From Fen-1364 sp049515135 (GTDB lineage: Bacteria > Spirochaetota > Spirochaetia > SZUA-6 > Fen-1364), in NCBI GenBank assembly GCA_049515135.1, contig JBEKUJ010000016.1:1-64000 (forward strand): a DNA stretch of 64,000 nucleotides. Reading direction: 5' to 3'. The notes below the pieces were generated by a model. That model made no database searches. It was given only the letters and a program-made list of their open reading frames with translations, and was not told where the DNA came from. Shown here piece by piece: positions 40,181-47,838 of this stretch. The stretch's first letter is position 1. Every line of letters begins with the position of its first letter. Position numbers and translations under genes: made by a program.

Positions 40181-42030
40181 TGGTGCACGGGGAGTGGCAG
40201 CAGCGGCGGCGATTCGTCTTTCTTACCGCCCTCTTTGCCGGCAGTATCGGCTTCCTTGTCATGTATCTGTTCTGGCTCCAGATCGTCAAGGGATTCGAGT
40301 TCAAGCAGCGCGCCAGGGACGTCTCCCAGCGCGAAGTCCCCATTCCGGCGCAGCGCGGAGAGATCTTCGACCGCAACGCGGATGATCCTCTGGTCTTCAA
40401 CATAGACTCTTTCGCCGTGGATGTGACCCCCGGCGAGGTTGCCCCGACTGACATGCCAGACCTCCTGCAGAGCCTGTCGGGAATCCTCGCCGTGCCGCTG
40501 GCCGACATCGCGAAGAAGATCCCTCCAAAAAACTATCGCACATATCAACCGGTGGAAATCTCCAGCGGCGTCACCCTGCAGACCATCTCCTACATCGCTG
40601 AGCACCTCTCCGATTTCACGGGCGTGAGCTGGCACAACAAGCCCATCCGAAGCTACGTGGAATCCAACTCTCTGGCCCACGTCATCGGCTACGTGGGGGA
40701 CATCACCCACGAGGAGCTGCAGGTGCTGTACAACCAGGGTTATGAGCCGGGGGACGTGCTGGGCAAGTCGGGAATCGAGAAGCAGTACGACAGCATTCTG
40801 CGGGGAAAGGACGGAACTCGTTATCGCGTTGTCGACGTGAGGGAGCGGCGGCTGACGGGTGAGACGCAAGAGGTGGTGCCTCCAGTGCCGGGCCGCAATG
40901 TCGTTCTGACCATCGATAAGCGGATCCAGAAGCTTGCCGAGCAGGCCCTGGGGCCGCGCAAGGGGTCCGTGGTGGTCCTCAGGCCCGCCACGGGGGAGAT
41001 CCTGGCAATGGTGAGCTATCCGTCGTTCGATCCCAACAAGCTCTTCGCCGCGGACGCCGGAGACTACTTCGGCAAGCTCTCCCTTGATCCTTCTTTCCCT
41101 TTCATCAACAGGAGCATCCAGTCCGTGTATCCCCCCGCATCCACGTTCAAGATCATCATGACAACGGCAATCGTGGACGATGGCACCATACCCATCAACC
41201 GGATGGTGAGATGCACGGGGAAGCTCGAGTTCGGCGACCGCGTCTTCAACTGCTGGCAGAAGACCGGCCACGGGTGGGAGGATCTTTTCGGCGGCCTGGC
41301 CGACTCCTGCGACGTGTATTTCTGGACGATGGGCAACGAGCTGGGCGTGGACAAGATCGACAACTATGCCAGGGATTTCGGCATAGGGTCGCTCACCGGC
41401 ATCGATCTTCCCGAGGAGAGGACAGGTCTTCTTCCCACCCCAGACTGGAAGGATAAGATCAAGCACCAGAAATGGCTGGGTGGCGACACACTGAACCTGG
41501 CCATTGGCCAGGGGTTCGTCACGATGTCTCCACTCCAGATGGCGGACGAGGTGGCGATGGTCGCAAACAGCGGCGTCGTATATCGGCCCCATCTATTGAA
41601 GGAAACGCGTGATCCGTTTACGGGCCAGGTCCTGTCAACGGTCACCCCGGACGTGCTTCACGAGTCGCCTGTGAGCAAGGAGACCTGGCACACGGTTCAG
41701 CAGGCCCTGCGCGGCGTCATCACAAAGGGCACGGCCGCGCCCGTCATAACGACGAAGGCGGTGCAGATCGCGGGGAAGACAGGGACCTCGGAGACCAATA
41801 TCGAGGGACAATGGCATTCTTGGTTTGCTGCCTACGCACCATTTGAGACGGACAAGCCCGAAGACAGGGTCGTAGTGGTGGTCATGGCGGAAGGCTCACC
41901 CAACTGGGAATGGTGGGCGCCCAAGGCCGCCAACCTGATCTTCCAGGGGATATTCGACAACCAGACCTACGATCAGGTGATCGCCGCGCTGAAGCCGTGG
42001 TACGCGCCTGTAGTGGGCAGAGTTGAATGA
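40180..42030 (+). CDS. mrdA: Penicillin-binding protein 2 (transpeptidase)
   Basis: A 616-residue class B transpeptidase of the elongasome. One N-terminal membrane segment (FLTALFAGSIGFLVMYLFWLQIV), a dimerisation domain (PAQRGEIFDRNADDPLVFN) and the catalytic domain with the active Ser in YPPASTFKI, the second motif SCD in LADSCDVYFW and KTGTSE. ATG overlaps the mreD stop by one base. No rodA gene follows here. Confidence 0.95.
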   Translation: MVHGEWQQRRRFVFLTALFAGSIGFLVMYLFWLQIVKGFEFKQRARDVSQREVPIPAQRGEIFDRNADDPLVFNIDSFAVDVTPGEVAPTDMPDLLQSLSGILAVPLADIAKKIPPKNYRTYQPVEISSGVTLQTISYIAEHLSDFTGVSWHNKPIRSYVESNSLAHVIGYVGDITHEELQVLYNQGYEPGDVLGKSGIEKQYDSILRGKDGTRYRVVDVRERRLTGETQEVVPPVPGRNVVLTIDKRIQKLAEQALGPRKGSVVVLRPATGEILAMVSYPSFDPNKLFAADAGDYFGKLSLDPSFPFINRSIQSVYPPASTFKIIMTTAIVDDGTIPINRMVRCTGKLEFGDRVFNCWQKTGHGWEDLFGGLADSCDVYFWTMGNELGVDKIDNYARDFGIGSLTGIDLPEERTGLLPTPDWKDKIKHQKWLGGDTLNLAIGQGFVTMSPLQMADEVAMVANSGVVYRPHLLKETRDPFTGQVLSTVTPDVLHESPVSKETWHTVQQALRGVITKGTAAPVITTKAVQIAGKTGTSETNIEGQWHSWFAAYAPFETDKPEDRVVVVVMAEGSPNWEWWAPKAANLIFQGIFDNQTYDQVIAALKPWYAPVVGRVE

Positions 42031-44437
42031 TGTCGGTGCACACGCGTTCGGCGAGGACGCTGTACGGGAGTACCCGTTCGGCGAGGACGCTGTACGGGGG
42101 TACCCGTTCGGCGAGGACGGGGGTACCCGTTCGACGGGTACGTCGTACGTCGTGCGGCTGATAGATCCAGTTCGGGACTTGTCGGGCATTCTCCAGGGCG
42201 TGGAGAAGCCCGCCCGGTACGTCGGCGGTGAGTACGGCTCCCTGATCAAGCGGGAGGCGGCTCTTGCCGTGGCGATCTCCTATCCCGACCTCTACGAGAT
42301 CGGGATGTCAAACAATGCGGTGCGAATCCTCTATAACCTGCTCAATCGCATTCCGGATGTGCTGTGCGAGCGGGTGTTTGCGCCCGCTCCTGATTTCGAG
42401 GCGCGCCTTCGCGGCGCCGGAATTCCGCTCTATTCCCTTGACTCGGGGAGGGCCCTGTGCGACTTCGATATCATCGGCTTTTCCCTGGGATACGAGCTGA
42501 CCCTGACCAATGCCCTCGCAATCCTCGACTGCGGCGGAGTAGCCGTGGAGACGTCACAGCGGGGAGGCGAAGGGCCGATTGTCCTGGTGGGTGGACCTGC
42601 CGCGACGAACCCGGTGCCTTTGGGCGTCTTTGCGGACTGCGTCTTCATAGGCGAAGCGGAGGGTTGGGCGGAACGAGCTTTCTCGGACCTGGGACGAATG
42701 AAACGGCGGGGGGCGCCGCGGTCCGACCTGCTGGCGTACCTGCGCGCGGACCCGTCCGTCTGGCATCCGGGACGGACAGAGAAGGTCAGGCGCGCGCTCT
42801 GGAGAGGGTTTGCCTCACATTCCGCAGACACCTGCTTTCCCGTGCCGAACATGCGAGTGGTGCAGGACCACGGGACTGTGGAGATCATGCGCGGGTGCCC
42901 GAACGCCTGCCGGTTCTGCCATGCGACGGTGTATTACCGGGCTTGCAGACAGAAAATGACGGACCTCATCGCCGGTGAAGTGGAGCGCCTTGTGGCGGCA
43001 GGGGGGTACAGGCAGGTGACGCTGTCCTCTCTTTCATCGGGAGACTACCGTGGGATCCACGAGCTGGTGCGCGATCTGAATGCGCGGTATGCGCCGCTTC
43101 TTGTTTCCTTTGCATTGCCTTCCCTCAGGGTGGATTCCCTGGGACTCCAGCTGCTTGCGGACATTTCCCACGTGCGCAAGAGCGGCCTTACTTTTGCGGT
43201 GGAAACAGCGAAAGAGGAATGGCAGAAGGAGGTCCGCAAGAAGGCAGGGTTGGAAAAAGTGATTGAAATCCTCACGGAGGCTCGATCCCGGGGATGGAGG
43301 GCTGCGAAGTTCTATTTCATGGTTGGCCTTCCCGCATCGTTCGACGAAGACGAGCCTTCTGCCATTGTCGAATACCTCTCCGCGGTGAGGGCCGCAACCG
43401 GCATGTCCCTGAATGTGAACGTGGCCGGATTCATTCCAAAGCCTCACACTCCCTACGAGCGCTCAGCCCAGATCGGGGAGGAGAAGGCCCTGGAAAGGAT
43501 CATGGCGGTCAAGGAAGGGCTGCGCGGGACCGGTTTCAAGGTCGGATACCATGCGCCTTTCCTGTCCCTCCTCGAGGGCATAGTCTCACGCGGCGACGAA
43601 AGGGCAGGACGACTGGTGCTGGACGCGTACCGCCGAGGCGCACGGCTCGACGCCTGGGAAGAGCACATCAGAACGGACACGTGGCGGGAGACCATCGCCT
43701 CTGCCGGCTGGGACGTCGTTGCGGAGACGTGCCGGCCCAGGACTCCGCAAGAGAAGCTGCCGTGGGACATCGTGGCCCTTGGCCTTTCTTCCAGCGAGAT
43801 CGCCGATGCTCCACCCGCGGTTTCTGAAGCGAAGCCGGAAAGGAAGGCCGCGGCGAAATCGACGGCAACGGCGGAATGGGTCCGGGTCCTTTTCACTTTT
43901 TCCAAGACGGGCCGGACAGTCTTCATTTCCCACCTCGACCTCATGACGGTCATGGAAAGAGCCGTGGCCCGCGCCGGCTTTCATGCGAGGTTCACCGAAG
44001 GTTTCAACCCCAAGCCGCGCCTGGAGTTTGCGAGCCCCCTCGGGCTGGGGATCGCATCCCAGGAGGAGGTTGCCTGCATTGACCTGCACGACTTCGACTC
44101 CGAGTCGTCCTTTGTGTCACGAATGAACGCCGCTCTTCCCGCCGGCATCCAGGTCCGCAGTGCGGCGATCATTCCGCCGCCCAAGCCGCTGTGTCCCCGA
44201 AAGTCCCTGATGTCTTCCTGCTGGGGCGCAGAGTACGAAATCAGCGGGGAGGGTGAGCCGCGCCTGCTGCGCCTGAGGGCATCGGAGCCGTCGATCAGAA
44301 AGACTCTGGAGGCGCAGGGGATATGGGGTGCAGCGCGGGCTGTGCGCACGCGCACGTTCGCCAGGGGGAGAACGGATGAGCCCGTTTCCTATTTTGAAGC
44401 GTTCTGCGGCTTCTCCGCTTCTTCGGACTTGACCTGA
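42023..44437 (+). CDS. Radical SAM protein with C-terminal DUF2344-type domain
   Basis: An 804-residue protein of the family often found beside rng/rodA and ribosomal protein genes (B12-binding-like N-terminal domain, radical SAM, then DUF2344). The radical SAM cluster is CPNACRFCHATVYYR near residues 291-305; N-terminal signature GILQGVEKPARYVGGEYGS starts near residue 55; the DUF2344-like region begins near residue 615 (VRVLFTFSKTGRTVFISHLDLMTVMERA). The substrate is unknown. The TTG at 42023 overlaps the PBP2 stop, but the first 40 residues encode a tandem repeat and the true start may be GTG 42152. The 3' end overlaps mazG by 49 bases. Confidence 0.88.
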   Translation: MNDVGAHAFGEDAVREYPFGEDAVRGYPFGEDGGTRSTGTSYVVRLIDPVRDLSGILQGVEKPARYVGGEYGSLIKREAALAVAISYPDLYEIGMSNNAVRILYNLLNRIPDVLCERVFAPAPDFEARLRGAGIPLYSLDSGRALCDFDIIGFSLGYELTLTNALAILDCGGVAVETSQRGGEGPIVLVGGPAATNPVPLGVFADCVFIGEAEGWAERAFSDLGRMKRRGAPRSDLLAYLRADPSVWHPGRTEKVRRALWRGFASHSADTCFPVPNMRVVQDHGTVEIMRGCPNACRFCHATVYYRACRQKMTDLIAGEVERLVAAGGYRQVTLSSLSSGDYRGIHELVRDLNARYAPLLVSFALPSLRVDSLGLQLLADISHVRKSGLTFAVETAKEEWQKEVRKKAGLEKVIEILTEARSRGWRAAKFYFMVGLPASFDEDEPSAIVEYLSAVRAATGMSLNVNVAGFIPKPHTPYERSAQIGEEKALERIMAVKEGLRGTGFKVGYHAPFLSLLEGIVSRGDERAGRLVLDAYRRGARLDAWEEHIRTDTWRETIASAGWDVVAETCRPRTPQEKLPWDIVALGLSSSEIADAPPAVSEAKPERKAAAKSTATAEWVRVLFTFSKTGRTVFISHLDLMTVMERAVARAGFHARFTEGFNPKPRLEFASPLGLGIASQEEVACIDLHDFDSESSFVSRMNAALPAGIQVRSAAIIPPPKPLCPRKSLMSSCWGAEYEISGEGEPRLLRLRASEPSIRKTLEAQGIWGAARAVRTRTFARGRTDEPVSYFEAFCGFSASSDLT
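42045..42140 (+). repeat. 30-bp-period tandem repeat at gene start
   Basis: Three units start at 42045, 42075 and 42105, each beginning CGTTCGGCGAGGAC, and a diverged fourth at 42128. In frame they give FGEDAVREYP, FGEDAVRGYP and FGEDGGTRST. Each unit contains a GCGTTC/GGACGC-like dyad. Related sequence occurs at 57757-57801. Confidence 0.85.
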
Positions 44438-45249
44438 TTCCACAAGGCGTCCATGCGGGCCAGGCCGGCCTGGGTCGGGCTGATGCCCTGGGCCGCAAGC
44501 CGCTTTTCCAGCTCCCGGAACCTCCGTTCGAACTTCACATTGGTTGCATGGAGAGCGATGGAAGGGTCGACCTTCAGAAAACGGCAGAGATTGACCACTG
44601 AGAAAAGAAGATCTCCGGCTTCCTCTTCGGTCGTGCGCTGGTTTCCCTCTGACGCCGCCGCGGCCAGCTCCCGCATCTCTTCCGAGATCTTGTCCCAGAC
44701 AGGGCCGGCCGCGGGCCAGTCGAAGCCGACTTTCGCCGCCTTTTTCTGCAGGCCAAGCGATTTCTCGAGAGGTTGGAGCGCCCCTGGCAGGTGGTCAAGC
44801 GTCGACCCCGATGCCCGCCTCTCTCCCTTCTCGGCTGCCTTTATCTCGTCCCAACGCGCCAGAATCTCCTTGACGGAGTCCGCGCTGGCGCTGCCGAAAA
44901 CATGGGGATGGCGCCGCACGAGCTTCTCCTGGATCCCGCGCAGGACAGAGGAAACGGTAAACGCTCCCTCCTGCTCCTTTATCCAGGCAATCATGGTCAC
45001 CAGCAGGTAGAGGTCCCCGAGCTCCTCATGGAGATTTTTCTCATCCTGCGCTTCTATGGCGCTGACAGCCTCCCAGACCTCCTCAACAAGGCTGGGCCGC
45101 AGGGTTGCGGGAGTCTGGGCCCGGTCCCACGCGCACCCCTGGGGTCCCCGGAGGCGTTGTATCGTTTCCAGGAGCCTCGCAAACGAGGCTGCCGGGCTGC
45201 TGTTGTCGGATTCATGGTCGCGTGGTGCTTCGGGTTTTTCGCCGCTCAT
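44389..45249 (-). CDS. mazG: Nucleoside triphosphate pyrophosphohydrolase
   Basis: A 286-residue two-domain MazG, hydrolysing (d)NTPs to the monophosphate and pyrophosphate. The first domain has CAWDRAQTPATLRPSLVEEVWEAVSAIEAQDEKNLHEELGDLYLLV with the EExxE and ExxD metal ligands; the second has ISEEMRELAAAASEGNQRTTEEEAGDLLFSVVNLCRFL. House-cleaning of the nucleotide pool is the usual role. Convergent with the radical SAM gene. Confidence 0.94.
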   Translation of the reverse strand: MSGEKPEAPRDHESDNSSPAASFARLLETIQRLRGPQGCAWDRAQTPATLRPSLVEEVWEAVSAIEAQDEKNLHEELGDLYLLVTMIAWIKEQEGAFTVSSVLRGIQEKLVRRHPHVFGSASADSVKEILARWDEIKAAEKGERRASGSTLDHLPGALQPLEKSLGLQKKAAKVGFDWPAAGPVWDKISEEMRELAAAASEGNQRTTEEEAGDLLFSVVNLCRFLKVDPSIALHATNVKFERRFRELEKRLAAQGISPTQAGLARMDALWNQVKSEEAEKPQNASK

Positions 45250-45281
45250 GGCGGCCAGTTAACAGGTGCAGGGAGGGGGTG

Positions 45282-46451
45282 TCAATACGCGCGGTCCTGC
45301 TTGGATGCGGAAACGAGAGCGCGCAACTCGCGCGCCAGCTCATCGCCATTTTTCACGTCCAGGATCCTGTCGTTGATGCTGACGATTGGCCCGTGGGCGC
45401 ACATCCCCCTGCACGGAACCGTTTCCATGGAAAACATGCCGTCCGGGGTCGCCTCTCCGCTGGAAATGGAAAGAGTCCTGCCGACTGCCTCCAGGAGGTC
45501 CTGGGCCCCGTTCTTGGTGCATGTCTCTCCCCGGCATAGTGCAATCCTGTATCGCGCCGGCGGCTCAGTGCGGAACATGGGGTAGAACGCCGCCGTCTCA
45601 AGGACCTTTTCACGCGTGATGTTCAGGAAGTCCGCGATGTAGCCGATTGCGTCCTGGGAAAGGTACCCGAATGTCCTTTGCGTGTCCTCGAGGATCCGCA
45701 CAAGGAACTCCCTCTTGGGCTGATACTTCGCAAAGATGTCGATAAGGGCCTGGGGCGGGTTTGTTCGCGTATCACTGCCCGCAGCAGGGAAGGTCTCCTT
45801 TTTTCGTCTCTTGAGGTAGTGGGAGAGGATGGCAAGTCCCAGCGCGATGTTCTCATTACGGATCACGATGTCGGACGGTACGGCAAGCTGCGTGGGGGAG
45901 AAGTTCCAGATGGCCTTGATACCCAGGGAAACGATGCGCCCGGCAACGGATTGCGCGGCATCCTTCGGCACGCAGATGATGGCGATGCCCACGTCGAAGC
46001 TGCGCACGACCCTCTGAAGTGACTCCATGGGGAGGATGGTAAACGCTCCAAGAATGCTTCCCGTTTTTGCAGGGTCGTTGTCGAAGATTGCCACCAGGCG
46101 AAGACCGTATTGGGCAAGTCCCGGATACTGGCTGAGCGCCGATCCCAGATGGCCTGCGCCGATCAGGATGGCCGTGTTCTCATAGTTGATGCCCAGGAAC
46201 TCCTCGATGGCCTTTTTCAACCCGAGAATGGAATACCCGGCTTTCGGCTTTCCCTTGTAGCCGATGAGGGACACGTCCTTGCGGACCTGCGTGTCGTCGA
46301 TGCGGAAGAACTGGGCCAGGTGACGGGAAGATACGTACGATTCCCCGCGGGCCTGCATCTCTGCCAGTATCTGGTGGTAGAGGGGGATGCGTCTCAGCGT
46401 CTGTTCAGGAATAGGGTGATCTATCGTTTCCAGAAGCTCTCTCTGTTCCAC
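45282..46451 (-). CDS. Redox repressor Rex fused to NuoE-like [2Fe-2S] domain
   Basis: A 389-residue fusion. Residues 1-80 form the Rex winged helix (SSRHLAQFFRIDDTQVRKDVSLIGYKGKPKAGY) and 90-212 the NAD(H)-binding Rossmann domain with IGAGHLGSAL (97-106) and FDNDPAKTG. Residues about 232-389 match the thioredoxin-like subunit E of complex I and bifurcating hydrogenases, with Cys306 and Cys311 (CRGETC) and Cys347 and Cys351 (CRGMC), the four ligands of a [2Fe-2S] cluster. Rex senses NADH/NAD+ and represses fermentation genes (known); an added cluster domain could add electron or oxygen sensing (inference). No frameshift or stop separates the parts. Confidence 0.88.
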   Translation of the reverse strand: MEQRELLETIDHPIPEQTLRRIPLYHQILAEMQARGESYVSSRHLAQFFRIDDTQVRKDVSLIGYKGKPKAGYSILGLKKAIEEFLGINYENTAILIGAGHLGSALSQYPGLAQYGLRLVAIFDNDPAKTGSILGAFTILPMESLQRVVRSFDVGIAIICVPKDAAQSVAGRIVSLGIKAIWNFSPTQLAVPSDIVIRNENIALGLAILSHYLKRRKKETFPAAGSDTRTNPPQALIDIFAKYQPKREFLVRILEDTQRTFGYLSQDAIGYIADFLNITREKVLETAAFYPMFRTEPPARYRIALCRGETCTKNGAQDLLEAVGRTLSISSGEATPDGMFSMETVPCRGMCAHGPIVSINDRILDVKNGDELARELRALVSASKQDRAY

Positions 46452-46461
46452 TGGTCCGCTG

Positions 46462-47700
46462 TCACGGAGAAAGCTTCTTGAGCTGGTCCTGGAGCGAGAG
46501 GGTCTTCTCCACCGTCCGGATGCTGTCCGCAGCAGGTTGATACTTGGGATCTATCACCAGCGCCTGCTTCCACAGCTCTATGGCTTTTGCGTAGTCCCCG
46601 TTCGCGAACTCATCCACCCCCTGCAGGTAGAGTTGCTCCGCACGGGCCTCCCTCTCCGCCCGTCCTGAATCCCCGAGGTCGATCTTTGCCTGCACGCTGA
46701 ACTTGTCCAGCGGGCTCAACTGCCCGCTGAGGTCGAGGTTGTAGTTCACGTCGAAATTGAGCGTCCCCAGCTCGATCAGCGTTCCCAGGCTGAGTCGCGG
46801 GTTGTCGGCCTTCATCAGGACGCCGCCCTGCACGGAAAGGAAGCTTGTCATGGCGACGGATGTGCCGACCGCCACGTTCCAAGTCTCCGCCGGAGGCTGC
46901 CACGGAAACATGAAGGGGTAATTGAAGTCAGCGGCTATGGTCCATGGCCGCAGGGGGTTCCAGGCGATCCCTGCGCTGGCCGTCTGGGGAAGAGTCTCAT
47001 CCGACAAGGTGGTGATGCCGAGGTTCTTCACCGCGGCCCCGACAGAGAAATTGCGCGTGCGAGAGGAATAGAACTTCAGCAGGTTGAAGCTGGTCTGCAC
47101 CCCGAAATCCGCCATGACAGCCAGAGAGGACTGGTCGGCCGCGAAAACTGCGGGGATGTTCCGGTAGGCCATCTTCAGATTGCCCCCAACCGAAACTCCG
47201 CTGAAATAGTATCCTGAGAAGAAATTGTACGACACATTTGCAGTGGCGACCGTTTCAGTGATGTAATCCTGGGCGCCCGCCAGCCCCCACTCGTTATACG
47301 CGGTGAAAGGGACGTACAGGAACTTGCCTCCAAGGCCGATTCCCAGGTCATTGAACCGCATCGTGTAGATGGCCCCTTCCATGTTCGAGTCCGCAATCCA
47401 TGCGTGATGGTAGAAGGACAGCTCGGTGCGGCTGAGACGCGAGCTGGCGGCAGGATTGGATTCCATGAACCCTCCGTCTGCGGCCATGGCGGTATAGGCC
47501 GTTCCCATCCCTTCATACATTCCTCCCATGGGGATGAGCAGGGTGGGGAAGACGGTGAGTCCGGTGTTGGGGTCTGCGAAGTTTTTCAAGAGGTTGGTCC
47601 AGGCAGAATAGAAATCCGCACTATCCGCCCAGGAAGCAGCGTGAATCGTGACGAGAAAGCAGCAAATGGTGAAAAATTTCACGCCTTTCATCAGGTTCAA
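46462..47700 (-). CDS. UPF0164-type outer-membrane protein with TPR tail
   Basis: A 412-residue protein. Signal peptide VKFFTICCFLVTIHAASWA, then a FadL-like barrel with GGMYEGMGTAYTAMAADGGFMESNPAASSRLSRTELSFYHHAW, the hallmark of the UPF0164 proteins of spirochaetes, and an alternating strand pattern to about residue 345. The last 65 residues form a TPR-like pair (EQLYLQGVDEFANGDYAKAIELWKQALVIDPKYQPA). FadL-type barrels take up hydrophobic compounds; the substrate here is unknown. It is 10 bases upstream of the Rex gene on the same strand. Confidence 0.82.
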   Translation of the reverse strand: MNLMKGVKFFTICCFLVTIHAASWADSADFYSAWTNLLKNFADPNTGLTVFPTLLIPMGGMYEGMGTAYTAMAADGGFMESNPAASSRLSRTELSFYHHAWIADSNMEGAIYTMRFNDLGIGLGGKFLYVPFTAYNEWGLAGAQDYITETVATANVSYNFFSGYYFSGVSVGGNLKMAYRNIPAVFAADQSSLAVMADFGVQTSFNLLKFYSSRTRNFSVGAAVKNLGITTLSDETLPQTASAGIAWNPLRPWTIAADFNYPFMFPWQPPAETWNVAVGTSVAMTSFLSVQGGVLMKADNPRLSLGTLIELGTLNFDVNYNLDLSGQLSPLDKFSVQAKIDLGDSGRAEREARAEQLYLQGVDEFANGDYAKAIELWKQALVIDPKYQPAADSIRTVEKTLSLQDQLKKLSP

Positions 47701-47732
47701 TTATACATCGGTTTGCGCCAACAATCCATTGA

Positions 47733-47774
47733 CAGGGATGTCGAGGGGCTCCCCATGCACAGGGATGTCGAGGG
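47733..47774. repeat. Short direct repeat in divergent promoter region
   Basis: CAGGGATGTCGAGGG occurs at 47733-47747 and 47760-47774, 27 bases apart, between the divergent UPF0164 gene and the exported protein gene at 47839. Two identical 15-mers here suggest a regulator binding pair. No clear -35/-10 assigned. Confidence 0.5.
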
Positions 47775-47838
47775 TTGCCCAGGGATACGGAGCACCAGCG
47801 CGGGGGTGACCACCTGTCGATTTTCGTCGATAATAGAA

